64,000 nucleotides of DNA from Rhodobacterales bacterium (GCA_002748285.1 PDSA01000026.1:152035-216034); one strand, 5' to 3'; positions 8,649-18,296 are shown, counted from the stretch's first letter. The notes: generated by a model not told the origin, from the letters alone. Made by a program: numbers and translations.

Positions 8649-9961
8649 ACCTGCTGTTTATAAACGATAAGAAGGGGCAATACCCCAACAGCTGGTATCA
8701 CGCCACCGCCCGGCCCATATCCCCGATGCCGGCCCTGAAGGGTGATATCCGGGCGGATGTCTGCGTGGTGGGCGGGGGCTTTACCGGGCTGTCTTCGGCG
8801 CTGCATCTGGCGCAGATGGGCTATCAGGTGGTGCTGCTGGAAGGACAACGGGTCGGATTCGGAGCCTCGGGGCGCAATGGCGGTCAGGTGGGGCATGGGC
8901 ACAATATCGACCAGCGCAGCCTTGAGAAAAAGCTGGGGCGGGCGGATGCGCGGATGCTCTGGGACATCGCCGATGCTTCGATCACGCTGACCCGAGAGCT
9001 GGCGGAAAAACATGCGCCCGATGCGCATTTCAAACCCGGCCATGGCGCTGCCTATTTCAGTGGTTCCGAAACCGATGCGGCGCGCAAAGATCGCGACTAT
9101 CTGGCCCGGTATTACGGTTTTGACCAATCCGAGTATCTGGACAAAGCCGCCACGGCCGAGATCATCGGCACTGATCAGTATTCGGGCATGGTGCTGGACC
9201 ATAAGGGGGGGCATCTGCATCCGTTGAATCTGGCGCTGGGTCTGGCGCGAGCAGCGCTGGCGGCGGGGGTGCGCCTGTTTGAAACCAGCTGCGTTAACCA
9301 GATTATTGAGGGCAAAACCGCCAGTGAGACATCATTGGTGAAAACCGCAGAGGGCAGCGTTCGTGCCGATTATGTGGTTCTGGCCTGCAACGGTTATTCC
9401 AGCGCCGGCAATGCCAAAGTTTCCCGCCGGGTGATGCCGCTGAACAATTACCTAGTGGCGACCGAACCGCTGGGCGAGGATGCGGCCAAGATCCTGACCC
9501 GGGATATTTGCGTTTATGACAGCCTGTTTGTGCTGAATTATTACCGCCTGTCGCATGACAATCGTCTGATTTTCGGCGGAGGCGAAAGCTATGGCGCGAA
9601 ATTCCCCGCCGATATCGCCGCCAAAGTGCGAAAACCGATGCTCAAGCTGTTTCCTCAGCTCAACGAGGTTCGGATTGACTATGCCTGGGGCGGCACGCTC
9701 GGGATCACCACCAACCGGATGCCCTATTTTGGCCGGGTTGCGCCCAATATCCTGAACGCCTCGGGCTATTCCGGGCATGGGGTGGCGCTGGCCACGCTGG
9801 CGGGTGACATCATTGCGCAAGCGATTCACGGGCAATCGGCTCGGTTTGACGTCATGGCCCGGGTGCCGACTCTGCCCTTTCCCGGTGGGCGGTTTTTGAG
9901 CCAACCAATCCTCGGCTTGGCGATGAGTTGGTTTGCCCTACGGGACCGGCTGGGATTGTAG
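8645..9961 (+). CDS. FAD-dependent amine oxidoreductase, PuuB-like
   Basis: This is a 438-residue DAO-family flavoprotein. The FAD Rossmann motif is near residue 40 (VCVVGGGFTGLSSALHLAQ). It is followed by GFGASGRNGGQ, the signature seen in gamma-glutamylputrescine oxidase PuuB and related proteins. The C-terminal FAD-binding end includes NILNASGYSGHGVALATLAG. It likely oxidises the gamma-glutamylated amine made by the upstream ligases to an aldehyde, releasing ammonia and hydrogen peroxide. It is the last gene of the operon; two hairpins follow it. Confidence 0.85.
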   Translation: MNLLFINDKKGQYPNSWYHATARPISPMPALKGDIRADVCVVGGGFTGLSSALHLAQMGYQVVLLEGQRVGFGASGRNGGQVGHGHNIDQRSLEKKLGRADARMLWDIADASITLTRELAEKHAPDAHFKPGHGAAYFSGSETDAARKDRDYLARYYGFDQSEYLDKAATAEIIGTDQYSGMVLDHKGGHLHPLNLALGLARAALAAGVRLFETSCVNQIIEGKTASETSLVKTAEGSVRADYVVLACNGYSSAGNAKVSRRVMPLNNYLVATEPLGEDAAKILTRDICVYDSLFVLNYYRLSHDNRLIFGGGESYGAKFPADIAAKVRKPMLKLFPQLNEVRIDYAWGGTLGITTNRMPYFGRVAPNILNASGYSGHGVALATLAGDIIAQAIHGQSARFDVMARVPTLPFPGGRFLSQPILGLAMSWFALRDRLGL

Positions 9962-9971
9962 CAACGCACCC

Positions 9972-10015
9972 AAGGATTTTTCCAAAATCCTTGTCAAAAA
10001 TCTTTAAGATTTTTG
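9972..10015 (+). terminator. tandem hairpins ending the ligase/oxidase operon
   Basis: Two consecutive palindromes lie just after the oxidase stop. AAGGATTTT (9972-9980) pairs with AAAATCCTT (9984-9992). CAAAAATCTT (9995-10004) pairs with AAGATTTTTG (10006-10015). Their A/T-rich arms supply short U-runs, so they can end transcription in either direction. Confidence 0.65.
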
Positions 10016-10089
10016 AGTCCGAGGGATAGCCATTTATCCATACTTCACTTACAGCTTTCCCGAAAGATTTGTTCAGGAAAGGCGAGAAC

Positions 10090-11271
10090 ATGACCGCAGC
10101 TCCCAATGTTTATGATGCCGAAGCCATCCCACAACAGGCTTTGCAAGACATAAGTAAAATGCTGAAAACCGGCGATCTGTTTCGCTACACCGCCCCTGAC
10201 GCCGCCCCGGTTTCTCTTCTTGAGGCCGAATTTGCCCAAATGATCGGCTCCAAATTCGCGCTTGCGGTCTCGTCCTGCTCAGCCGCGCTGTTTCTGTCGC
10301 TCAAAGCGCTGCAACTGCCCCGCGATGCCAAAGTGCTGATCCCCGCCTTCACCTTCGCCGCCGTGCCCTCGGCCGTGGTCCATGCCGATTGCGTTCCGGT
10401 TTTGGCCGAAGTGGGCGAAAATTTCCGCGTTGACATGGCCGATTTCGAAGCCAAACTGACCGACGATATCAAAGCGGTGATCATCAGTCATATGCGCGGC
10501 CATACCTCGGATATGGACGCGATCATGGCCTTGTGTAATGCACGCAACATCCCCGTGATCGAAGACGCCGCCCATTCGCTGGGTACCACCTGGAACGGGC
10601 AAAACATTGGCACCATCGGCAAAATGGGCTGTTTTTCCTTTCAATCCTACAAGCTGATCAACTCGGGCGAAGGCGGCATCGTGATTACCGATGATGCCGA
10701 TCTGATCGCCCAGATGATCATTATGTCCGGCGCTTACGAGCATAACTGGAAAAAACACCCCGTTGTGCATGACCGCTTTGCATTCTGGCAAAACAAGCTG
10801 CCGCTCTACAATCTGCGGATGCAGAATCTTTCGGCTGCGGTGGTCCGGGCCCAGATCCCCGAAGTGGCCAAACGGGTGGAAAACGGCCTGCGCAACCACA
10901 ACTATGTCGCCGATCTGCTGAACCAAACGCCTTACTTCCACGTCCCCGATACCCTGCCCGCCGAGCGACGAGCCCCGGATTCGATCCAGTTCAACCTGAT
11001 TGACTTCAGCGATGAAGAAACCCTGGCCTTTGCCAATGAAACCAAACGCATCGACATGGCGGTGCAGGTGTTTGGCCTGTCCCAAGATAACGCCCGCGCC
11101 TTCTGGAACTGGCAGTTCATCGGCGACATCCCTGATCTGCCCCACACCCGGGCCATGCTGATGCGGGCCTGCGATGTGCGCCTGCCCGCCCGTCTGGTCA
11201 AAGACGAGCTGGACTACATCGCCAATGCGCTGATCAAATCTGCCGAGCGGGTCAAGGGGACAAGCGCCTGA
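10090..11271 (+). CDS. DegT/DnrJ/EryC1 family aminotransferase
   Basis: This 393-residue PLP enzyme belongs to the sugar-aminotransferase family that makes amino sugars for glycans or antibiotics. FALAVSSCSAALFLSLKAL is the cofactor phosphate loop, VIEDAAHSLGTTWNG carries the PLP-contacting Asp, and the Schiff-base lysine is in SFQSYKLINSGEGG. The ATG at 10090 has an AGGAAAGG ribosome site; an upstream TTG at 10069 is less likely. It stands alone between the amine operon and the convergent Slam gene, so its sugar substrate is unclear. The nearby neuB/neuC operon could use it. Confidence 0.85.
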   Translation: MTAAPNVYDAEAIPQQALQDISKMLKTGDLFRYTAPDAAPVSLLEAEFAQMIGSKFALAVSSCSAALFLSLKALQLPRDAKVLIPAFTFAAVPSAVVHADCVPVLAEVGENFRVDMADFEAKLTDDIKAVIISHMRGHTSDMDAIMALCNARNIPVIEDAAHSLGTTWNGQNIGTIGKMGCFSFQSYKLINSGEGGIVITDDADLIAQMIIMSGAYEHNWKKHPVVHDRFAFWQNKLPLYNLRMQNLSAAVVRAQIPEVAKRVENGLRNHNYVADLLNQTPYFHVPDTLPAERRAPDSIQFNLIDFSDEETLAFANETKRIDMAVQVFGLSQDNARAFWNWQFIGDIPDLPHTRAMLMRACDVRLPARLVKDELDYIANALIKSAERVKGTSA

Positions 11272-11292
11272 GCGAATGCGACACCGCCACGT

Positions 11293-12681
11293 TCAAAAGG
11301 TCGAGCGTAGGCCCAGCCTGGTGGTGAACAGTTCGGTATCATAAAGGCCGATATTGGATTTGTTCCGGGTCACCCGCAGATCGATCGAGGGTGAAAAGCC
11401 AAACAGCTGCGCCTTGGAAAACACAAAAGACACCCCAGCACTGAGCCGGGTGTCCTGACGGCCATTGGCATTATAAACCGAGAAAGGATAGTCCCGGCGT
11501 TCGGCACTCAGACCGAAGCTGACATCAGTGCCCCAAACCGGCTGACCCAGCCAATAATCAAGCTTTAACGCGACACTGTCAAACTCAGCACTTCGGCTGT
11601 CGCTGATCGCCCGGCGCCCCTCCAGACCCAAAATCAGCTTACCCTTATCCTGCAAAGCAATGTCCAGATTACCTTGCAAAGACAAGGTGGTGATATCATT
11701 GCCACCCCGTCCGACCGGACTCTGATGTTCAACCTCAAGGCCGAACTCGCGTTTCACCTTTGGCGACATCGCCTGCCTTTGCCGCACCCCCAAACGCAGA
11801 TAGCGGTTCAGAGGATCACCGCCATACCAGTTTTGCCCGAGCGTTGCCGAAAAGCTGAGCATCGAGCGGCCGTCATTATAAAGCCGTTGATGGCTACCGA
11901 AAATCTCTGCCGCGAAAAAGGCGTAGTTTTTGGCCCGGGCATTCGGAGCCTTTCGCTTCGCCGAACGGCTGAGGCTATACCCCTTGCCATACAGCATCAC
12001 CCCCAGATCCGTGGCGTGTTTGACGGATTGGCTCAGACGGTAGGTTGCCTTGACACCCGCGTTATACTCCGTCCCCGAAAGCGCCTGCGCATCAGAGCTG
12101 AGCAAAAACGGCAGGCCAAACAGCCAGGCCAAATCGGTGCTGGCTCCGTTATTGACATTAGAGGTCGGCGCGACCCCGAAAATAAAATTCAGCCGCAGCG
12201 GATTTGTGCGCTTGACCAACCTGAAATCACGTTTGGCGATCTTTTCGTGATACGGGCTGGGGGCGTATTGCAATGCCCGGCGCAACCATAGCTCGGACTG
12301 GATGTATTTACGGCTCTTGGCTTTACCCGCCGCGATCAACCGGGCGGCAGTAAACCGGTCTGCTCCGGTTTGGGCCAGTGACAGAGCGCGTTTTCCCGTC
12401 TTGACCGCCAATGCGCCACGCCCCAACGCCGTCTGTGCCGCCGAAAGCATGAACAGCGCTTGCAGATCATTGCGATCCCGTTGCAGCAACCCCCGGGCAA
12501 TCGCCCGCGCAACATCGGGGCGGCCGCTGTGCAGCGCCTGCATTCCGAAGTCACGCGATTCGCCAATCCCCAGGGTCAGAGTCCGGCCGGCATCCGCAGG
12601 CACGCAGAGCAACAAGAGCAGCAGCGTGACTGTGGGCAATAACCGTGCCAGTTTACTGGGTTGGGCAATGAGATGATGCAT
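11293..12681 (-). CDS. Slam-type outer membrane lipoprotein translocator
   Basis: This 462-residue protein fits the surface lipoprotein assembly modifier (Slam, DUF560) family of type XI secretion. A signal peptide (to about residue 31, ending VPADA) precedes a helical TPR-like region (about residues 45-150, with ARAIARGLLQRDRNDLQALF). A C-terminal beta-barrel of alternating amphipathic strands ends in a terminal phenylalanine (TRLGLRSTF), the usual outer-membrane barrel signature. The ATG at 12681 gives a clean signal peptide; a TTG at 12717 is an alternative. Its start overlaps the upstream lipoprotein gene by 29 bases, as expected for a translocator and its cargo. Confidence 0.72.
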   Translation of the reverse strand: MHHLIAQPSKLARLLPTVTLLLLLLCVPADAGRTLTLGIGESRDFGMQALHSGRPDVARAIARGLLQRDRNDLQALFMLSAAQTALGRGALAVKTGKRALSLAQTGADRFTAARLIAAGKAKSRKYIQSELWLRRALQYAPSPYHEKIAKRDFRLVKRTNPLRLNFIFGVAPTSNVNNGASTDLAWLFGLPFLLSSDAQALSGTEYNAGVKATYRLSQSVKHATDLGVMLYGKGYSLSRSAKRKAPNARAKNYAFFAAEIFGSHQRLYNDGRSMLSFSATLGQNWYGGDPLNRYLRLGVRQRQAMSPKVKREFGLEVEHQSPVGRGGNDITTLSLQGNLDIALQDKGKLILGLEGRRAISDSRSAEFDSVALKLDYWLGQPVWGTDVSFGLSAERRDYPFSVYNANGRQDTRLSAGVSFVFSKAQLFGFSPSIDLRVTRNKSNIGLYDTELFTTRLGLRSTF

Positions 12682-13579
12682 TGGCTGTTGAGCATTCAGG
12701 CAAAACAAATGTTCCAAATTCCGAGGTATAAGGGTCGTCGGTATAGGGCGTAATCACCAAAACCCCGGCGACCTCGGTCGCACCAACGCCAGCCAGCACA
12801 CCGCCATAGTTGCCGACCCCCTGTATCCCAATTCTGACCTCACCAACAAAAGCACCATCCGTCAGGACGGTATCAATCAGGCTAAGATCGTCCAGCGGCG
12901 TTTCACCCGTCGGGCCGCCAAAGCCAACAACGCGGCGATTGACAATACCGCCCTCGATATGGCCCTCGCCTTCTTCAAAGTTCACCCTGATATTGGCATC
13001 CCCCCGCACACGCTGCACCGGGCTTGTATCCCATTGGTCATGAGCAGAATCAAGGTGATAGCTGGGGCCGACACCATCCGTCGTATCGGGTCTGGTTAAC
13101 AAGCCAACATAATTGCCCCGATATTGCGCCGACCCACGCGATGGGCGGCTATAGCCCGTTCTGGAAAACGTCGTTCCGCCGAAATGAGTCCCAAATTCAC
13201 CATAGGTGGCCGAAGCCCCTGCCGTTGAATCCGCCCCGCTTGCAAACAGTGCCAGATAAGGCCGCGATTGGGTGTTTTCCTGATATGTAAAGGCGCGGTA
13301 AGTGGTGCTTCCGTCATCGGCGACAACATCCAGTGCGCTGGCCCGGGTATAGCGTCCATTCAATTCGGGGTGGTCAAAACCATAAAGAGAGACCGACAAG
13401 GTATCGGCAACCGGATCATAATCAGCGCTGCTCATATTCACGGCCAAAGGCCCAGGCACAGCAGCATCGCCGCCCCCACCGCCGCCGCCGCCTCCACCGC
13501 CGATACCAGCGCCCGTCGTGCGCTCCCCGCACGCCGTCAGGGCAAGAAGGCTCAGTCCGATGCAAAGCAGTTTATACAT
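12653..13579 (-). CDS. TbpB-like surface lipoprotein, probable Slam cargo
   Basis: The 308-residue product has a lipoprotein signal with lipobox LTAC (Cys17), then a flexible tether containing eleven consecutive glycines. The rest is beta-rich. It ends in a small barrel with the pattern GSAQYRGNYVGLL, then a turn, then VNFEEGEGHIEGGIVNRR, then DGAFVGEVRIGIQG and VGATEVAGVL. This matches the transferrin-binding-protein-like (TbpB B/D) barrel found in Slam substrates. The ATG at 13579 places the lipobox correctly; the longer frame to 13708 does not. Iron or heme binding is possible but not shown. Confidence 0.75.
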   Translation of the reverse strand: MYKLLCIGLSLLALTACGERTTGAGIGGGGGGGGGGGDAAVPGPLAVNMSSADYDPVADTLSVSLYGFDHPELNGRYTRASALDVVADDGSTTYRAFTYQENTQSRPYLALFASGADSTAGASATYGEFGTHFGGTTFSRTGYSRPSRGSAQYRGNYVGLLTRPDTTDGVGPSYHLDSAHDQWDTSPVQRVRGDANIRVNFEEGEGHIEGGIVNRRVVGFGGPTGETPLDDLSLIDTVLTDGAFVGEVRIGIQGVGNYGGVLAGVGATEVAGVLVITPYTDDPYTSEFGTFVLPECSTANASSHCPTQ

Positions 13580-13779
13580 TTTTTTCTCTTTATTGTTGCA
13601 GTCCCATTTGGCCAACACGATTAAGACATTGTGGTTAATAGTCAAGCTGGGCGCGGCAAAAAACACCTGGATTGTCGAAAAAGGCACAATGGCTTTATAC
13701 CTGCGCACAGACCGGTTTATATAGTAGTAGGACTCATATCATTTAGAATCCGTTACCAAAACCAAGCAAAGGACGCCCC

Positions 13780-14691
13780 ATGTCGCTGACGCCCGAACAA
13801 ATCGCTGAAATTGAAGAATTACGCAGCCAGACCCGCCCCACCCTGCGCGCCGTGAGCGAAGGAATGGAGGCGCATCTGTTCAAGGTGCATCAGGTGCTGG
13901 ATCACGGCTTTATCCGGGTCATTGATTATATGGGCGATGATGCGGCGATCTGTCAGGCGGCGCGGGTCAGCTATGGCAAGGGCACCAAGAGCGTTTCCAA
14001 TGATGCCGGGCTGATCCGGTATCTGATGCGCCATTGGCATTCGACTCCGTTCGAGATGTGCGAGATCAAGCTGCATGTCAAATTGCCGATCTTTGTTGCG
14101 CGGCAATGGATTCGCCACCGCACCGCCAATGTCAACGAATACTCGGCCCGCTATTCGATTCTGGACCGCGAGTTTTACATCCCGGCCCGCGATCAGCTGG
14201 CGGCGCAGTCGACCCAGAATAATCAGGGCCGCGGCGAGATGCTGCAGGGCGAAGAAGCCGCACGGGTGCTGGAGATATTGAAAAGCGACAGCAGCCGGGC
14301 TTATGACAATTATCAGGCGATGATTTCGCAGGACGGGCAACAGGGGCTGGCACGCGAGCTGGCGCGGATGAACCTGCCGATGAATATGTATACGCAATGG
14401 TATTGGAAGGTGGATTTGCACAATCTGCTGCATTTCCTGCGGCTGCGGGCGGATCACCATGCCCAATACGAGATCCGGGTCTATGCCGATGCGATCTGCA
14501 AGGTGGTGGCCGATTGGGTGCCTGCGGCCTATAGCGCCTTTGAGGATTACCGTCTGGGCGGCGCCAATCTGAGCGGCAAAGCCATGGATTGCATCCGCCG
14601 GATGCTGAAGGGCGAAAAGGTCGATCAGCAAAGCAGCGGTATGAGCGCCGGGGAATGGCGCGAATTTCAGGCCGAGCTGAATTTGCCCTGA
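13780..14691 (+). CDS. thyX: flavin-dependent thymidylate synthase
   Basis: ThyX methylates dUMP to dTMP using methylene-tetrahydrofolate and reduced FAD. The 303-residue protein contains the ThyX signature as [15 protein letters not shown] (about residues 110-124). It also has [18 protein letters not shown], which carries conserved nucleotide-binding residues, and the usual C-terminal helix. It is divergent from the lipoprotein/Slam pair, across about 200 bases holding promoters for both. A hairpin separates it from convergent lysC. Confidence 0.95.
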   Translation: MSLTPEQIAEIEELRSQTRPTLRAVSEGMEAHLFKVHQVLDHGFIRVIDYMGDDAAICQAARVSYGKGTKSVSNDAGLIRYLMRHWHSTPFEMCEIKLHVKLPIFVARQWIRHRTANVNEYSARYSILDREFYIPARDQLAAQSTQNNQGRGEMLQGEEAARVLEILKSDSSRAYDNYQAMISQDGQQGLARELARMNLPMNMYTQWYWKVDLHNLLHFLRLRADHHAQYEIRVYADAICKVVADWVPAAYSAFEDYRLGGANLSGKAMDCIRRMLKGEKVDQQSSGMSAGEWREFQAELNLP

Positions 14692-14723
14692 GGCCGTGGT
14701 GTTCGGGAAGGGGGGCGCAACAT

Positions 14724-14748
14724 AGCCGCCCTTCTCGTCCGGGCGGCT
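14724..14748. terminator. bidirectional hairpin between thyX and lysC
   Basis: AGCCGCCC (14724-14731) pairs with GGGCGGCT (14741-14748) in the gap between two convergent genes. There is no U-run. Confidence 0.4.
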
Positions 14749-14789
14749 ACCCCGCCTATTTGCAAGCCATCAGGCAATGGGGAAGGTGA

Positions 14790-16025
14790 TCAGGCCTTTT
14801 CCAGCTCGAAGGCGTCATGCAGCGCCTGCACCGCCAGTTCCATATATTTGCGATCCACCAGCACCGAAATCTTGATCTCGGAGGTGGTGATCACCTTGAT
14901 GTTGATGCCCTCATTATGCAGCACCTCAAACATCTGCGCCGCAACCCCGGTGTGGCTGCGCATCCCGATGCCCACCACCGAAACCTTGGCCACATCGGTA
15001 TCGGCAATCAGATCGTGGAAATTGATCTCGCCGGCCTCTTTGGCGGCATTGATCGCCTTTTCAGCCCGCGCCACCTGATCGACCGGGCAGGAAAATGTCA
15101 TATCCGTGCGCCCTTCTTCGGCGATGTTCTGCACGATCATGTCCACATTGATGCCGGCCTGAGCCAGCGGCACGAAAATCGCCGCCGCAATGCCGGGGCG
15201 GTCCGCCACCGAGATCAGAGTCATTTTGGCTTCGTCACGCTGATAGGCCACGCCGGCGACTACGTTATCTTCCATGATTTCCTCCTCGGAGCATACCAAT
15301 GTGCCCGAATTTTCCGTTTGTTCCTCAAAGCTGGACAAAACCCGCAGCTTGACCTTATAGCGCATCGCCAGCTCAACCGAACGGGTCTGCAGCACCTTGG
15401 CCCCCAGACTGGCCAGCTCGAGCATCTCTTCGAATGAGATCTTGTCCAGCTTGCGCGCCTTATCCTCGATGCGCGGATCGGTGGTATAGACCCCGTCAAC
15501 ATCGGTGAAAATATCGCAACGCTCGGCCCCGAACGCCGCCGCAAACGCCACCGCCGTGGTGTCCGAGCCCCCGCGGCCCAGCGTGGTGATCCGCCCCTCG
15601 GGGCTGATCCCCTGAAACCCGGCAATCACCGCCACCTTCATGCCCTCGGCGAATTTGGCGTTGATGTTGTCGGTCGGGATGTCGTTGATCCGCGCCGCAC
15701 TATGGGTCGACGTCGTCAGCACCGGCACCTGCCAGCCCTGCCAGCTGCGGGCGGGGATGTCCATTTCCTGCAAGGTCAGCGCCATTAGTCCGGCGGTGAT
15801 ATTTTCCCCCGAAGACACAACCGCATCATATTCCCGCGCATCATAAAGCGGCGAGGTTTCTTCAACCCAGCCGACCATCTCATTGGTCTTGCCCGACATG
15901 GCCGAGACAATGACAATCACGTCATAGCCCTTGGCCACTTCGACACCGATGCGTTTGGCCACACGTTTGATGCGGTCCAGATTGGCCACCGAAGTGCCCC
16001 CGAATTTCATTACCAGCGTTGGCAT
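14790..16025 (-). CDS. lysC: aspartate kinase
   Basis: LysC phosphorylates aspartate, the entry to lysine, threonine, methionine and diaminopimelate synthesis. The 411-residue product starts with the kinase motif VMKFGGTSVAN and continues with VVSSGENITAGLMAL and the GRGGSDTTAVAFA nucleotide loop. Two C-terminal ACT domains (from about residue 265) provide feedback control; the second contains GIGMRSHTGVAAQMFEVL. An internal start for a small beta subunit is possible in this family. Its start is preceded by a pyrimidine-rich gap upstream of DUF1178. Confidence 0.95.
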   Translation of the reverse strand: MPTLVMKFGGTSVANLDRIKRVAKRIGVEVAKGYDVIVIVSAMSGKTNEMVGWVEETSPLYDAREYDAVVSSGENITAGLMALTLQEMDIPARSWQGWQVPVLTTSTHSAARINDIPTDNINAKFAEGMKVAVIAGFQGISPEGRITTLGRGGSDTTAVAFAAAFGAERCDIFTDVDGVYTTDPRIEDKARKLDKISFEEMLELASLGAKVLQTRSVELAMRYKVKLRVLSSFEEQTENSGTLVCSEEEIMEDNVVAGVAYQRDEAKMTLISVADRPGIAAAIFVPLAQAGINVDMIVQNIAEEGRTDMTFSCPVDQVARAEKAINAAKEAGEINFHDLIADTDVAKVSVVGIGMRSHTGVAAQMFEVLHNEGINIKVITTSEIKISVLVDRKYMELAVQALHDAFELEKA

Positions 16026-16148
16026 TTTCTGCCCTTTTATCTGACCGTTACCTTCACGGGATGTTTACGCATCCCAAACCGCAAGAGCAAGCTCGGAGTC
16101 GGGTCAAAGCCGTGTCATATCGGCGCAAAAGGCGGGTTTTGGGCCGGT

Positions 16149-16592
16149 TTAGTTGGTTTTGCGGCTGGGGGTAAAGGGCAGGGGCAGCACCGGCACGCCG
16201 TCTTCCAGCAGTTGTCTGGCCTCTTCGGGCTTGGCCTCGCCATAGATCGAGCGTTCTTTGGCCGCGCCATCATGCATCTGGCGCGCCTTGCGGGCGAAGT
16301 CTTTGCCGACATATTCGGCATTGGCCTCGACCTCGTGCTTGAGCTCGGCAATCGCCTTTTCCACATCGGTTTTCGGGGCCAGATCGGCGGGTTTGTCAAC
16401 CGGCGCGGGCGGTTTTGCCGCTTTGCGGGCCGTGCGCACCCGTGGGGCCATGATGGATTTCTCAACCGCCGTGCTGGCACAGACCGGGCAGGCCACCATC
16501 CCCGCGCCATGCAGCTTTTCAAACGCGCCAGAGGATTGAAACCAGCTGTCAAAGCTGTGGCCGTTTTTGCATTTCAAAGCATATGAAATCAT
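16149..16592 (-). CDS. DUF1178 family protein
   Basis: This is a 147-residue protein with an N-terminal zinc-ribbon-like pattern: CKNGHSFDSWF at the start and CPVCAST about 25 residues later. It matches the DUF1178 family, widespread in alphaproteobacteria and of unknown function. The middle is basic and alanine/proline-rich. It lies between lysC and a Nudix gene on the same strand, each about 110 bases apart, so shared transcription is not certain. Confidence 0.85.
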   Translation of the reverse strand: MISYALKCKNGHSFDSWFQSSGAFEKLHGAGMVACPVCASTAVEKSIMAPRVRTARKAAKPPAPVDKPADLAPKTDVEKAIAELKHEVEANAEYVGKDFARKARQMHDGAAKERSIYGEAKPEEARQLLEDGVPVLPLPFTPSRKTN

Positions 16593-16699
16593 CTTGCAGC
16601 CCTAAACTCCATCGCACCCCGTGGCGCTTTGCTCTTATGCTCAGCATAGAGCATCCACCAACGCACCGACAATGCCTGATTTCAGCCCGCTGCCCGCCA

Positions 16700-17215
16700 T
16701 CAACCCTTGAGGCGCTTGATGTCGAAACTGCTGATCAACGGACCCAGCTCGGGGTCGCTGATCATCTTGGCCGCTTTTCTGAGGCTCACCCATTTGCGCT
16801 TGCGCTGACCGGCCTCGGGGTATTTTTTCAGCAGACGTTTCACATGCAGCGGGAACACCGCCACCACGATGGGCAGATCATCACCTTTGGGCAAGGTCTT
16901 GGTGTAGGAATAAATCCCCAGACACAGATTGGAAATCTTGCCCTCGACACCGGCCTCTTCATAGGCTTCGGTCGCCGCCGCATGGGCCGGAGTCTCGCCA
17001 TCCAGCGGCCAGCCCTTGGGAATGATCCAGCGCTTGGAGCCCCGGCTGGTGATCATCAGAACCTGCAATTTGCCATCACGCACCCGGTAACACAACGCCG
17101 CAAACTGCGTGCGCACATCCCGTTTGTCCGCCACATCCAGACGCTGGGGTTTGTGCTTTATTCTAACTGCCTTGTTCACTTGTCTGCGCTGCCGCTTACG
17201 ATCTTTTTTTCGCAT
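16700..17215 (-). CDS. Nudix hydrolase, diphosphoinositol-polyphosphatase-like
   Basis: A 171-residue Nudix hydrolase. The Nudix box reads GWPLDGETPAHAAATEAYEE with AGV following; threonine replaces the canonical arginine in the REUXEE motif, a substitution typical of the DIPP-like subgroup. IIPKGWP just before the box is also usual there. A basic N-terminus (MRKKDRKRQRRQ) may bind nucleic acid or phosphate. Substrate is not predictable; nucleoside or inositol polyphosphates are possible. Confidence 0.82.
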   Translation of the reverse strand: MRKKDRKRQRRQVNKAVRIKHKPQRLDVADKRDVRTQFAALCYRVRDGKLQVLMITSRGSKRWIIPKGWPLDGETPAHAAATEAYEEAGVEGKISNLCLGIYSYTKTLPKGDDLPIVVAVFPLHVKRLLKKYPEAGQRKRKWVSLRKAAKMISDPELGPLISSFDIKRLKG

Positions 17216-17321
17216 GTGATTTATATGCTCTGTCTTTTCACGCGTTAAACTAGTTTATTTTTCTCAAAAGAGAAAGCGTTACACGGAAAATTCACAATAA
17301 AAGATCAGGGTTCCGGCGCGT

Positions 17322-18296
17322 TCATGCAGGCAGTTTCGGTTGCTGACCGTTCAGGATCTGCGCAAACCAATCCGAATCGATATTGCCCCCGGACAAGATC
17401 ACCGCGACTTTTTGGCCCCGCATCGCTTCGGACTCTTGCATCAGACCGGCCAGCGCCGCGCCCCCTGCCCCTTCGGCCGGGTTGTGGGTGTCGCTGAAAT
17501 AAACCCGGATGGCCTGGGCAATTTCGGCATCCGATACCGTCACGAACCGCTCGGCCCCTTTGGAATAGATGTCATACGCCGCCTGCACCGGCTCGCGCAC
17601 CGCAATCCCGTCGGCAAAGCTCTTGGCGGCACCTGTAGGCACCAGATGGCCGGCCTCAACCGACAATTTCGCAGTCGGGAAGTTTTCCGACACCACCGCG
17701 ATCACCTTGGTATCCAGCCCCAGCGCATCCCGCGCCGCGATGGTGCCGCAAATGCCAGAACCACAGCCAATTGCCACATAAATCGCGTCCAGATCAGGGT
17801 GCGCCGTCATCAGCTCATAGGCATAGGTCGACACGCCACGGATCAGCGCAGGATGAAAAGGCGGCACCACGAACAGATCTTCGGATTGCGCCACCCGGAT
17901 GGCTTCGGCTTTGGCTTCGTCGAAATCGGCGCCGAACTCGATCACCTCGCCACCATAGGCGCGCATGGCGGCGTTCTTTTCCGGGGAATTGCCGATGGGA
18001 ACGTAAATCTTGGATTTCAGACCCGCCGCAGCAGCAGCGCGGGCCTGAGACTGGCCGTGATTGCCGCGGGTGGCGGTGATGATGCCGCGGGCCTCGGGGT
18101 GTTCGCGTTGCAGCCAGTCGATAAAGGTGATGCCACCGCGCACCTTGAACGCGCCGGTCGGGGCGTGGTTTTCATGCTTGACAATCACCTCGGCCCCGAT
18201 GCGCTGTGACAGCTGCGGCCAATGGATTTGCGCGGTGGGGGCCATCTGGCGGTAAACGATGTTTTGCGCGGCTTTCAGATCGTCAATCGTAAACAT
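17322..18296 (-). CDS. PLP-dependent threonine/serine dehydratase family protein
   Basis: This is a 324-residue fold-type II PLP enzyme. Lys51 in PTGAFKVRGG is the Schiff-base lysine. TRGNHGQSQARAA is the asparagine loop and AIGCGSGICGTIAA is the glycine-rich phosphate loop. It deaminates threonine, serine or a related hydroxy-amino acid to a 2-oxo acid. There is no regulatory ACT domain, so it is a catabolic type. Its ATG overlaps the stop of the upstream waaA-like gene by one base (TAATG), which places it at the end of the glycan operon. Confidence 0.85.
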   Translation of the reverse strand: MFTIDDLKAAQNIVYRQMAPTAQIHWPQLSQRIGAEVIVKHENHAPTGAFKVRGGITFIDWLQREHPEARGIITATRGNHGQSQARAAAAAGLKSKIYVPIGNSPEKNAAMRAYGGEVIEFGADFDEAKAEAIRVAQSEDLFVVPPFHPALIRGVSTYAYELMTAHPDLDAIYVAIGCGSGICGTIAARDALGLDTKVIAVVSENFPTAKLSVEAGHLVPTGAAKSFADGIAVREPVQAAYDIYSKGAERFVTVSDAEIAQAIRVYFSDTHNPAEGAGGAALAGLMQESEAMRGQKVAVILSGGNIDSDWFAQILNGQQPKLPA

